This document shows, piece after piece, positions 14,384-22,299 of a DNA stretch of 36,137 bases. The notes under the pieces are model-generated. The model had not been told where the DNA came from, did no database searches, and saw only the letters and a list, made by a program, of their open reading frames with translations. Positions within the stretch are counted from its first letter, which is position 1, and each line of letters begins with the position of its first letter. The position numbers and the translations under genes were made by a program. Source of the stretch: Sphaerimonospora thailandensis (GTDB taxonomy: Bacteria > Actinomycetota > Actinomycetes > Streptosporangiales > Streptosporangiaceae); assembly GCF_016863115.1 (NCBI RefSeq), contig NZ_BOOG01000065.1:1-36137 (forward strand). The letters are read 5' to 3'.

Positions 14384-14976
14384 CGATGGCATCGACGATG
14401 ACGCTGACGATGCGGTTGGCGGGAGCACTCGCCTGGGCGGCGGCGACAGTCATGGTCACCGCCGTGCCCGCGTCGGCCGCCGCAGCGCCGTCGGCCGGTT
14501 ACGCCACGTCGGCCGTCGACAAGGGAGACCGGGACGACCCCGGTGCGGGACTCGGTGTGAGGCTCGACGCGGGACTCGGTGTGGGGCGCGGTGTCGTTGT
14601 CTGCGTCGAGCTTCCGCCCGTGATCGGGCTGCGGCTTCGGGTCGGCTCACCTCCGAAGACATGTGAACCGCCGCGGCCGGTTCCTCCGCCGACGCCTCGG
14701 CCCGAGCCGTCACCGCGACCCCGGCCGCACGCGCCTGCTCCCGCTCCGCCCGAGCGACCCCGGCCGGTCGAGACGCCTGCCGCGCGGCCGTCCCCGACAC
14801 CGTCGCCGAAGCCGTCACCGGAGCGCTCGCCGCGCGTGTCGGCCTACCGCATGCCGGTCCGGGCCGTCGGCCGGCCCGAACGGCGACGCAATCCCCTCGG
14901 GACCGTTCTGGTCATGGTGGTCCTGTCCACCATGATCGCCGCTGCCGCGGCCGCCGCCTTCGGCATGCTGCGGTAA
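14380..14976 (+). CDS. Secreted or membrane-anchored proline-rich protein
   Basis: This protein of up to 198 residues starts at the ATG overlapping the DUF4239 stop; a second in-frame ATG at 14386 has better spacing from AGGAGG. A signal-like hydrophobic stretch at about 12-35 ends in VPASAAAAP. The middle (about 95-150) is extremely Pro/Arg/Ser-rich (PPTPRPEPSPRPRPHAPAPA), as in cell-wall-spanning linkers. The C-terminus has an Arg-rich patch followed by one transmembrane helix (about 172-196). No catalytic domain is visible. It looks like a structural or tethering protein in or across the wall. The pairing with DUF4239 is the only hint of function. Confidence 0.7.
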   Translation: MTMASTMTLTMRLAGALAWAAATVMVTAVPASAAAAPSAGYATSAVDKGDRDDPGAGLGVRLDAGLGVGRGVVVCVELPPVIGLRLRVGSPPKTCEPPRPVPPPTPRPEPSPRPRPHAPAPAPPERPRPVETPAARPSPTPSPKPSPERSPRVSAYRMPVRAVGRPERRRNPLGTVLVMVVLSTMIAAAAAAAFGMLR

Positions 14977-14983
14977 CGCCGGG

Positions 14984-17900
14984 TCAGCCCTGGTTCGCCC
15001 GCTCCAACACCTCCTCCGTGGTCAGCGGGCTGCTCGGGTGATGGCTCAGGCACAGCGGCGTACGCACCTTCCGGAAGGCCGCCCCCTCCACCGCGACGTA
15101 GAACTCGCCCGACCGCAGCCTCGACACGTCGGGCACGTCACCGCCCTTGGCCCGGGCCAACTCTCGGGCCGCCGTGATCTGGGAGGGGGCGTTGAGCAGG
15201 CCGAAGAACTGGGTGGTCGCGTTCCCCGGGATCTGGTTGTGCAACCCCTTCGGGGCCTGCGTGGCGAACACCAGGCCCAGGCCGTACTTGCGGGCCTGCG
15301 CCGCGAGGGCGAGCGTGCTGCGCGTACACAGAGTTGTGGCCCCGGACGGGGCGAAGGTCTGCGCCTCGTCCATCACGAACAGCCCGCCCAAGTCGGCGGC
15401 CGGATGCCGCTTGATCCAGGAGAACAGCGCCATCTGAAGTTGGTTGACGAACCCCTGCCGTTGGGCTTCGGACGGGAGCCCGACAAAGCTGATCACCGAC
15501 ACGCGGGCCCGCTTGCCGTCGGCCGGGGTGAGCAGCACTCCGGGGTCCACCGGGGTGCCGGCGCCGCCGAACAGCGGGTCGTTCACCATGGCGGCGGTGA
15601 GGTTCTGGGCCAGTTCCGCGGCGAGTCGGTCCGCGCCCTCGATGCGGCTCACATCTTCGGGCAACTCGGACAGGAGGTCGATCAGGCCCCTGAGACCCGC
15701 CCTGCCTCGGCGACCGTAGAAGCTCACGGCCTCGCGGAGCACGGCCCGGCCGAGGTGGGCCCTGCGGGCGTTGCCCTCCATCTTGGCTCGGGGAATGAGC
15801 GACGTGACGGCGACATCCACGGCTTCGTTGAACTCGTCGGCATCGTCGAGCAAGCCCGTGAAGTCGGGCAGCGGTTGGAAGCTCAGCGGTCGGCCGTTCA
15901 CGCGCCCGGGGGTCCAGATCACGACATCGGTGTTCGCCAGGTACGCGCCGGCCTTGGCCGCGTCGCCGTCTCCCCACGCCGACGGGGTCTCCGGCCACGG
16001 ATCGCCCAGCCGGGCCAGGTCGTTGTTGGGATCAAGCACGATCGCGGAGACCCCCCGCAACGCGCACTCCTCGACCAGGCGGCGGATCAGCACGGTCTTT
16101 CCCGACCCCGCCCCCGCGAAGATCGCCGTGTGCTTGCGCAGCGCCTCCAACTCGACCGTAACCGGCTCGCCGTCGGAGAACCTCGCCCCCACCGTGACGT
16201 ACGGCACTTGCCCAGGCATGAGATCGACCAGTCTGCCGACCAGCCTGCCGACCGGCTTCAAAACGTCGAGGAAGACCTGCTGGGGAGAGGTAGTGACGGT
16301 CAGTTGCGGAAGGTCGGAGAGGGCCGGTTGAGGAGGGTCGGAGACAACCAGCTCCGCTAGGTCGGAGGCAACCGGTTTGGGAGGGTCGGGGACAACCAGC
16401 GGGTTCGTTGACTGAAGAGGTATGACAGGCGCGTCGCTCAGGGCCTCGCGGAACAGCTTCACCTCGCTCGTCGGCTTCCTGGCGGCCAGCCATGCCTGCA
16501 GATTCGGCGGGTTCTCCGCCTGAAGGTCGCGGAGCGCGGCGAAGATCTTCAGGTCCTCCACCTCGACCGGGAGCACCCGGCCGCCGGCCTGCTCGAACGC
16601 GGCGAGGGTCTCCTGGGTCACCGGACCCTTCGCCCAGCTCTGATTCCTGAGGACGAACAGCCTGCGCTTGGGGATCGCCGCATCCAGTCCGGCCGCCACC
16701 GAGGCGTTGCGCAGCCGGGTCAGCGCGGCGAGATGATGCGCCGCCGAGATCGCCCGGAAACACCAGTGCACCTCGTCCTCAGTTGCCTCGTCCAGGGTGC
16801 GGCGCAGCCGCGCGTGCAGAGGCGGTTTCGCGCTTGGCGGCGGGTCCAGGCTGAACACCCGTCCGTCCTCGCCCTGCTCGGCCATCCAGGTGGCCAGCCC
16901 AGCGGATAGCAACGCCGGCATGACCGCGTCTTCCGTCTGCGGATCGAGCGCCCCTGCCACATCCGCCCGCTTCCGCAACTCCGCGAAGCGCCGATCGAGC
17001 ACGGCAAGCTCGTCAGGGGGCGCCACGGGAATCACGGGATGGGGCTCGACCGTCCTGACATCGGTCAGTCGTTCCAGCTCAGTGACCGCTCCCTTAGACA
17101 GACACGACCGGACATGGCTGTCAATCCGGATGAGCAACTGCCGAGGGGTGTACTCGTAGGCGTGGGCGAACGCCTCCGGCTTCACTGGCCACGTCGGGTA
17201 CGGCGGCTCGAACCCGACCTTTCCGTACTGGGCGGCGAACCGCTTCTCGATCAGGATTCGGCCGGTCTCCGCATCCGGAATCGTCCCGAGCGGCATTGTT
17301 TGCCGGAACCTATCCTGGATCGTGTCAGTTGCCTCGGCCTTGATGGAGATCCATGTGGTAGGGATGCAACATAAGACGGTCAGAGTCCGACGGGTGGCTT
17401 CTCTAAGTGCCATAAGCCCGTGGGCGACTTGCTCGATGACCAGTTTCTGCTGCCAGTCCTGCTCCCCGCCGACGGCGGTGGACAGAGTAGATTGCGCAAT
17501 TAGCGTATCGATTTGATCGACCGCGATTACGGATGGGCCAGTCAACGCGAGGAGTAGTGACAGGTCTCGAACAATCTGCTGTGGAGTCTTCTCCATAGTC
17601 CGAAAACCCCAGGTCGTGCGGTCACCGGGATCGCCATTGGGTGAACAGGTGAGGTAGGCGTCCCCGATGTCCTGCACGCCGGGCTCGGTGGATGTGCGCA
17701 GTGTAAGTGCTCTCGCTGCATCCTGTGCCTCCCGTCCAACATGGGCGTCATATTGGCGCAGGGCAGCGATAAAGGTATCCAGATCCTCCCGGGATAGCGA
17801 GGTTTCCCCGATCACTGAGCGGCGCACCGGTTCCGATACCCCGCTCAGCACGCACAGACGCCAGAGGAGTTCCTTGAGTTGGCTCTCCGAACCCGCAATA

Positions 17901-18244
17901 GGCCTAGATAGACTGTCGAGCATGGACAGAAGCGCACTTTCCCAGAAGCTCTTCGTGTCGAGTAGGCCCACCAGGAAGAAGTAGCCGTCCTCCTCGTGCA
18001 CCCTCTGGCGGACCCAGCCGAGAAGGTGGGTTTTGCCGGTGCCCTTTTGCCCTTGTACGACGACACCGATCGGGCTCGCCGCAGCGCTCTCTTCCGCCTC
18101 GATGAGACCGTTGAGAATGATCTGTGCTGTGGGTCGATGCAGGGTGTCGACATGAAACGGCGATGGCTGCCATACATCGTCAGTGCCCTGCGTGTAGTTG
18201 AACCTGAGCGCTCTGAGAGCGTTCAACTCCTTGCTTGCCATCAT
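14984..18244 (-). CDS. Dual ATPase: N-terminal AAA+ and C-terminal HerA/FtsK-like translocase
   Basis: This 1086-residue protein is the third gene of a coupled nuclease cassette. The N-terminal AAA+/Orc1-like module has Walker A GQKGTGKT (65-72), Walker B SVIAVDQID (238-246) and a sensor-like CCIPTTW. A middle region of about 270 residues includes RRLFVLRNQSWAKG and GGRVLPVEVEDLKIFAAL. A linker at about 613-646 carries four 8-residue repeats (VVSDPPQP / ALSDLPQL). The C-terminal HerA/DUF87-type module has Walker A GAGSGKT (about 710-717), Walker B LFVMDEAQTF (about 954-963) and the ATQAPKGLHNQI motif characteristic of HerA/VirB4 pumps. The start ATG 18244 overlaps the upstream stop (ATGA); the frame open further upstream is antisense-free but is the other gene's coding region. 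HerA-type rings usually move DNA for a partner nuclease. Confidence 0.87.
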   Translation of the reverse strand: MMASKELNALRALRFNYTQGTDDVWQPSPFHVDTLHRPTAQIILNGLIEAEESAAASPIGVVVQGQKGTGKTHLLGWVRQRVHEEDGYFFLVGLLDTKSFWESALLSMLDSLSRPIAGSESQLKELLWRLCVLSGVSEPVRRSVIGETSLSREDLDTFIAALRQYDAHVGREAQDAARALTLRTSTEPGVQDIGDAYLTCSPNGDPGDRTTWGFRTMEKTPQQIVRDLSLLLALTGPSVIAVDQIDTLIAQSTLSTAVGGEQDWQQKLVIEQVAHGLMALREATRRTLTVLCCIPTTWISIKAEATDTIQDRFRQTMPLGTIPDAETGRILIEKRFAAQYGKVGFEPPYPTWPVKPEAFAHAYEYTPRQLLIRIDSHVRSCLSKGAVTELERLTDVRTVEPHPVIPVAPPDELAVLDRRFAELRKRADVAGALDPQTEDAVMPALLSAGLATWMAEQGEDGRVFSLDPPPSAKPPLHARLRRTLDEATEDEVHWCFRAISAAHHLAALTRLRNASVAAGLDAAIPKRRLFVLRNQSWAKGPVTQETLAAFEQAGGRVLPVEVEDLKIFAALRDLQAENPPNLQAWLAARKPTSEVKLFREALSDAPVIPLQSTNPLVVPDPPKPVASDLAELVVSDPPQPALSDLPQLTVTTSPQQVFLDVLKPVGRLVGRLVDLMPGQVPYVTVGARFSDGEPVTVELEALRKHTAIFAGAGSGKTVLIRRLVEECALRGVSAIVLDPNNDLARLGDPWPETPSAWGDGDAAKAGAYLANTDVVIWTPGRVNGRPLSFQPLPDFTGLLDDADEFNEAVDVAVTSLIPRAKMEGNARRAHLGRAVLREAVSFYGRRGRAGLRGLIDLLSELPEDVSRIEGADRLAAELAQNLTAAMVNDPLFGGAGTPVDPGVLLTPADGKRARVSVISFVGLPSEAQRQGFVNQLQMALFSWIKRHPAADLGGLFVMDEAQTFAPSGATTLCTRSTLALAAQARKYGLGLVFATQAPKGLHNQIPGNATTQFFGLLNAPSQITAARELARAKGGDVPDVSRLRSGEFYVAVEGAAFRKVRTPLCLSHHPSSPLTTEEVLERANQG
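16308..16404. repeat. 24-bp coding repeat in the linker of the dual ATPase
   Basis: About four imperfect 24-bp units (each beginning ggtcgg(a/g)g on the plus strand) encode an alternating 8-residue repeat of Val-Val-Ser-Asp-Pro-Pro-x-Pro and Ala-x-Ser-Asp-Leu-x-x-Leu. It separates the AAA+ part from the HerA part and probably forms an extended flexible linker. Confidence 0.8.
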
Positions 18245-18915
18245 GCTCCGATCAGGATGAGGTGCTTGGCCTGGTCGCCAATGGTCACCGCCGCCTGTCT
18301 GTCCTCTTTGGTCAGGATTTTCTGGTTCGATTCGGGGACGATGCGTACGTCGGCCATGCCAATCATCCGGCGGAGGGTGGTATCGACGTCCTCTCTGGCT
18401 ATGTCGCCAAGGAGCGGACGCAACTGGGTTAGGCTGACCCACGTGTTCGGCTGCTCGGCGAGCTGTTGGTATGCGTCCCGGATTCTCGCCTCGACATTCA
18501 GGGGTGCCGACGGCGTATGGGACACTTTCCTGGAGGATGAGATGTCGGAGAGAGCGGAGGACATGTCCTCGCGCGCAAACACATCAGCAGGCTTGTAACC
18601 GATTCGATCCGTGAAACGTTGGAAGATGGCTACCAGCGCGCCGAGGACCTTTGCGGTACGGCCAGCGGACACAGCAATTCCCGCCCGGAACTCTTCGGCC
18701 ATCCGGACCCATCCATCGTCGGTCAACTCGTGAACATAGGTACGGCCCTGCTTCCGGCTCTCGACTAGCTTGAGGTTGTTAAGTTTGATGCGATCTTTTC
18801 CTGTGAGCGTGAAACCGTAGCGCTTTTCGAGTTCGGTATTGGATATCTCCTTCGCTTCTAACATCAATGCCGCGAGCGTGATGGTCTGGGGCAGTGATAG
18901 CTTGTCACCAGGCAT
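18241..18915 (-). CDS. Double winged-helix protein of the nuclease/ATPase cassette
   Basis: This 224-residue protein has two probable winged-helix domains. The first (about 5-80) contains TLAALMLEAKEISNTELEKR, an LNNLKLVESRKQGRTYVHEL wing region and the ELTDDGW turn common in wHTH proteins. The second (about 140-222) contains IRDAYQQLAEQPNTWVSLTQ, LRPLLGD and VDTTLRRMIG, then VRIVPESNQKILTKEDRQAA and a terminal KHLILIG strand. ATG 18915 is preceded by AAGGAT at proper spacing and overlaps the upstream gene by 11 bp; the longer frame from 18990 would lack a ribosome-binding site. Its stop overlaps the ATPase start by 4 bp. It is likely a DNA-binding adaptor or specificity subunit rather than an ordinary repressor. 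Base composition is lower in GC than its neighbours. Confidence 0.78.
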   Translation of the reverse strand: MPGDKLSLPQTITLAALMLEAKEISNTELEKRYGFTLTGKDRIKLNNLKLVESRKQGRTYVHELTDDGWVRMAEEFRAGIAVSAGRTAKVLGALVAIFQRFTDRIGYKPADVFAREDMSSALSDISSSRKVSHTPSAPLNVEARIRDAYQQLAEQPNTWVSLTQLRPLLGDIAREDVDTTLRRMIGMADVRIVPESNQKILTKEDRQAAVTIGDQAKHLILIGA

Positions 18916-19963
18916 GGCGGGATCCTTCGAACGTTCCAGAGCGGCGGGATTGGAGGTATCGCTCCAGGTGGGTGAGCACAGCAGTGACATCGTTCAGTAC
19001 TTGGTCATCAGTAAAGCGGAGAACGGCGTAACCGTCCTGCTGGAGGCGCACATCGCGCTGGCGGTCTGCGGCAAAGGTGTCCCGCTCACGATGGCGATCG
19101 TCATCGACTTCGACAATGCAGCGCTCATCCCACCAGACCAAATCGACGCGAATGCGGTTACTGAGCAGGCCCGACTGGTAAGGCTGGTTCCACGCACGCC
19201 CGGCCGCCCAGTCGCATATGGAAAGGGCGGCTTCCAACCTTTGCTCTGCCTGACTGGCGGGGTGTGGACGCCCCGTAACAGGGGGATAGGTCAGGCGAGG
19301 CGTCGGATGTTCGTCCGATGGTGGCTCCGGCACGCTGCGGATGAGTGCCACTGCCTCGGCTGGAAGTCGTATGGTCATGGACTCGATCCGGTCGACGGAG
19401 GTGAGGGGCGCGCCGGTGAGCCAGACCCCGAAACCGCCACGATCGGCCAGCCATTCGGACGCGGCGGCCAGGATGTCCTCGGCGACGGGGGAGAGCCCTT
19501 GGGGGACGCGCATGAGGATCGCCGCTCGATCGCGACGAAAGCTGTAGGCGAGGATGCGGGCGAGTCCGAGGGCGCGGATCTCGTGCGGGAACTTCTCGGT
19601 CCCGCGTGCCGTACCCCGGAGGGCCTGCTCGGCCAGGTCCGCCAGGAAGGGTCCGAAGTGCCGGGTGGCGGATGCCGTACGGAGAGCGATCGCGCGGACG
19701 GCGGGGATGCTCGCGCCGCCGGGGCCGGTGATGCCTTCCGCGCCCGGGAGCCAGGACGGGAACAGTTCGACGGCCGCCGTTTCGAACTCGGCCAGCAGGG
19801 TGGTCACCAGATTGCTTACCGACGTGGTTGGGGGCGGAGCATAGGTGACGATCGCAGGCGCATCGTCGGGTAAGGGTTCGAGTGCGAGGGTGATGGTCTC
19901 AGTGCTCACGCCGCCCAGCCGTACGACACGGCCCGTCGGCAACTGTGCCCATGTCCTCGCCAC
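18905..19963 (-). CDS. DUF559/Vsr-like endonuclease-domain protein
   Basis: This 352-residue protein is the first gene of the cassette. The C-terminal third (about 235-340) is a DUF559-type PD-(D/E)xK nuclease: a leading Glu helix (SQAEQRLEAAL), RIRVDLVWW with Asp274, CIVEVDDDRH with Glu285, Asp287 and His291, then DRQRDVRLQQDGYAVLRFT, the conserved C-terminal helix and strand. The N-terminal 230 residues are unfamiliar. They include LPGAEGITGPGGAS, FGPFLADLAEQALRG and GGFGVWLTGAPLTSVDR, which resemble a P-loop or STAND-like core without the Walker lysine. The GTG start has GAGGAA five bases upstream. The next gene overlaps by 11 bp. DUF559 domains are expected to nick or cut DNA; here the partner ATPase would supply movement or activation. 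Confidence 0.82.
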   Translation of the reverse strand: MARTWAQLPTGRVVRLGGVSTETITLALEPLPDDAPAIVTYAPPPTTSVSNLVTTLLAEFETAAVELFPSWLPGAEGITGPGGASIPAVRAIALRTASATRHFGPFLADLAEQALRGTARGTEKFPHEIRALGLARILAYSFRRDRAAILMRVPQGLSPVAEDILAAASEWLADRGGFGVWLTGAPLTSVDRIESMTIRLPAEAVALIRSVPEPPSDEHPTPRLTYPPVTGRPHPASQAEQRLEAALSICDWAAGRAWNQPYQSGLLSNRIRVDLVWWDERCIVEVDDDRHRERDTFAADRQRDVRLQQDGYAVLRFTDDQVLNDVTAVLTHLERYLQSRRSGTFEGSRHAW

Positions 19964-20277
19964 GCCGGTTCCTCATTTGATCTAGGAAACATCGACGTGG
20001 CAGAGGTTATACGTGACCGGCAAGATCCGCATCGGCTTCCGTTGAATTGTGAAATATCCGGTACGTCCGCATCAAAGCCCATAACGAGTGAAGGCCGCTG
20101 CGCGGGACAGCTGACCACCTGGTCCTCCCGGCACCAGCGGAGACTGATCAGCGTGATCGCCTACCCGCTGCTGGCCATTACGACCACGCAACGGATCAGT
20201 AGAGAGCTTCCCATGACATGGCAAAGACCTGCACGTAGCCTGAGGTTGTCGAGGACTCCAGGAGGTGCGGGGCCGGT
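19964..20277. promoter_or_regulatory. Divergent promoter region between the nuclease cassette and the XRE gene
   Basis: This 314-bp gap has no credible ORF and is less GC-rich than the surroundings. On the minus strand TATAAC (20011-20006) is a good -10 candidate, 43 bp before the cassette's GTG start. On the plus strand an 11-bp palindrome CCATGACATGG (20211-20221) lies about 60 bp upstream of the XRE start and could be its operator. AGGAGGTG at 20260-20267 is the XRE ribosome-binding site. The -35 elements are not convincing, so promoter calls are tentative. Confidence 0.4.
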
Positions 20278-21480
20278 ATGGACGACGCGTTCGCTCATGA
20301 CATGATCGGCCGCAGGATCGCTCACGCCCGGAAACTGCGCGGCCTGACGCAGCGAGAACTCGCCGAGCGTGTGCCATGTTCCAAGAGCCTGATCGCGCAG
20401 GTCGAGGGCGGGCACAAGCCGGCCACCCCGTCTCTGATAGGTGCTGTGGCCCGTGTTCTCCACGTCGATGTGACCGAGCTGACCGGTCAGCCCTACCGGG
20501 GTGCCACCGCTGCCACCGACCGCATCCACGAGGCGATCCCGCAGATCCGCCAGGCGCTCGCCCACTGGGACATCCCTCCGGACCCGGACGTGTCGCCCCG
20601 GCCCCTGCCCGAACTGGCGGCGGTCGTCGACCACACGAACCGGCTCCGTGAGACCACCCGCTACACCGAACTCGGCGGCGCGCTACCCGCGCTGATCACC
20701 GAACTGTCCGCGCACGCCCACACCGCGACCGCCCCAGACCGGGGACATGTTTTCGGGTTGCTGTCCACGGCGTACACCGGCGCGTACTCCCTCGCCTGCA
20801 AACTCGGCTACACCGACCTGATGTCCATCGCCGTGGAGCGCGCGATCTGGGCGGCCTGGCAATCCGATGACCCCCTATTGCCAGCCGTCGCAGAGTACAA
20901 GCGCACCATGGCGTTCATGGTGTCCGGTGCGTACGCCGGCGGCATACACCTGCTCCACCGCGCTCTCCGCCGGCTGGAACCACTGTCAGACGACCGGGCG
21001 CTTCTCAGCGTGTACGGGTCCCTGCACCTGCGGCAGGCGATTCTCGCCGCTCGGGACAACCGGCCAACTACGGCGTGGGACCACATCGGCGCCGCACAGG
21101 AAATCGCGGTACGGACAGGTGACACCCCCGATTACGGCCTGTCGTTCGGGCCGAGCAACACGGCGATCCATTCGGTCGCCGTTGCGGTCGAGTTGGGCGA
21201 CGCAGATGAGGCGATCCGCCGGAACGCCGACCTGGTTCTGCCTCCGTCGGTGACGCCCGAGCGGACGTCCCACCACTACATCGACTTGTCCCGAGCGTGG
21301 CTGTGGCAGGGCCGGTGGGACAAGGCGCTGGGGTGTGTCCTGACCGCCGAGCGGATCGCCCCGCAGATGACCCGTTACCACCCCATGTCACGGGAGACCG
21401 TCGCCCGGCTGCTCGACCTCCAGCGGCGCCTGCCGTCGCCTCTGCGTGGTCTGGCCCGCCGCATGGGGATCACCACCTGA
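20278..21480 (+). CDS. XRE-family regulator with C-terminal TPR-like domain
   Basis: This 400-residue protein has an N-terminal Cro/CI helix-turn-helix (about 8-65: IGRRIAHARKLRGLTQRELA, CSKSLIAQVEGGHKPATPSL). A long helical region follows, resembling the TPR-like sensor half of actinomycete XRE regulators (LLSTAYTGAYSLACKLGYTD, AWDHIGAAQEIAVRTGDTPD). AGGAGGTG sits 10 bases before the ATG. It is divergent from the nuclease cassette and could control it, itself, or the small gene that follows. Such regulators are abundant in actinomycetes and mostly unstudied. The palindrome in its upstream region is a candidate binding site. Direct control of the cassette is a guess from position. Confidence 0.85.
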   Translation: MDDAFAHDMIGRRIAHARKLRGLTQRELAERVPCSKSLIAQVEGGHKPATPSLIGAVARVLHVDVTELTGQPYRGATAATDRIHEAIPQIRQALAHWDIPPDPDVSPRPLPELAAVVDHTNRLRETTRYTELGGALPALITELSAHAHTATAPDRGHVFGLLSTAYTGAYSLACKLGYTDLMSIAVERAIWAAWQSDDPLLPAVAEYKRTMAFMVSGAYAGGIHLLHRALRRLEPLSDDRALLSVYGSLHLRQAILAARDNRPTTAWDHIGAAQEIAVRTGDTPDYGLSFGPSNTAIHSVAVAVELGDADEAIRRNADLVLPPSVTPERTSHHYIDLSRAWLWQGRWDKALGCVLTAERIAPQMTRYHPMSRETVARLLDLQRRLPSPLRGLARRMGITT

Positions 21481-21487
21481 CCCCAGG

Positions 21488-21530
21488 TTTCACAACTTCG
21501 TGAAAGTTACTGACGGCTACCGGTCATAAC
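21488..21530 (+). promoter_or_regulatory. Inverted repeat and -10-like element before the small gene
   Basis: TTTCAC (21489-21494) and GTGAAA (21500-21505) form a short inverted repeat right after the XRE stop codon. CATAAC (21525-21530) follows at a distance suited to a -10 box for a leaderless start at 21540. This is a suggestion from spacing, not a proven promoter. Confidence 0.35.
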
Positions 21531-21539
21531 GTGAGCGTC

Positions 21540-21920
21540 ATGACACCGGTAAGTGCTGATCGCCCCGTCACGTCGAGGCGGGGTGGCCCTCCCCGCACGC
21601 AGGGGCACATCGATCTACGCGTGGCGAGGATGCCCCCGCAGGAGGCGTTCGCCGAACGCGTGCAGGCCGTCCTCGCCGCCCGACACGGCATCATCGCCGA
21701 GCGGCACGCCAACGAGGGCGTTGCCCTGCTGCTCATCTCCACGAAGCTTGTCCCGTGGTTCTACCCGACGTTCGTGCAATGGCAGACCGGTCGCGAGAAC
21801 CCCCGGCGCCCGGGATATCCGGCGATGGACTCGGCCAGCGTCCGTGATGGGCCGGACGCCATCGCCAAGAGGATCGCCAGCCGCTTCCATCAGATCCGCA
21901 CCGGGCAGGGCCGACCGTGA
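21540..21920 (+). CDS. Small protein of unknown function downstream of the XRE gene
   Basis: This protein has 126 residues from ATG 21540, or 129 from the in-frame GTG at 21531. It is basic at both ends, with a helical centre (EAFAERVQAVLAARHGIIAE) and an aromatic, positively charged stretch (LVPWFYPTFVQWQTGRENP). I do not recognise a family. CATAAC at 21525-21530 lies about 9 bp before ATG 21540, so the transcript may be leaderless; neither start has a ribosome-binding site. An inverted repeat TTTCAC/GTGAAA (21488-21505) precedes it and could be an operator for the neighbouring XRE protein. The position 60 bp after the XRE gene suggests a linked function. Confidence 0.6.
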   Translation: MTPVSADRPVTSRRGGPPRTQGHIDLRVARMPPQEAFAERVQAVLAARHGIIAERHANEGVALLLISTKLVPWFYPTFVQWQTGRENPRRPGYPAMDSASVRDGPDAIAKRIASRFHQIRTGQGRP

Positions 21921-22021
21921 TCGCCGGCCACGCAGCCCTGAGCTCGGCTTTGGGTCGTTACCGGGCGCGGAGCGTCCCAAGGCCGTACCACTACACACCC
22001 ATCTCACCAGGGAGGACGCCA

Positions 22022-22281
22022 ATGAACACCACACCCTGGGCCTGACCCGCATGACCCCGCTCACCCCTTCCGGGCCCGTCGTCCACACCCCCGTGCGGCT
22101 GCACCCTGACACCCAGCAGGGGCCTACGTCGGCCCCGGTGGCACGCCCATCGAGGCCGGCAAGCATGGCACGAACAAGCAGACCACCAAGTCACTAGGCG
22201 TTCCGGCTGCGCATCACCAACACCGAGCAGACCGTGTTCATGCCGGGCACGCCCGAACTCCGCTGGGACCTGCCGCTTTGA
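22022..22281 (+). pseudogene. Frameshifted remnant of a small gene
   Basis: An ATG with GGGAGGA upstream (22022) runs into a stop after seven codons (MNTTPWA). Protein-like sequence continues in other frames: LTPSGPVVHTPVRLHPDTQQG, cut here as LTPSGPVVHTPVRLHPDT, then AYVGPGGTPIEAGKHGTNKQ, and finally FRLRITNTEQTVFMPGTPEL ending RWDLPL and a stop at 22279-22281. Three pieces in three frames with sensible composition suggest a small gene broken by at least two indels, or a sequencing problem. I do not recognise the parent family. It follows the XRE gene and small unknown gene on the same strand and may once have been the third gene of that set. Confidence 0.5.
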
Positions 22282-22299
22282 CCTCTGGAAATGACGAAC

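Noticed and set aside
18245-18442. 66-codon upstream extension of the dual ATPase
   Set aside because: It lies inside the upstream wHTH gene in another frame, while ATG 18244 overlaps that gene's stop in the usual ATGA form.
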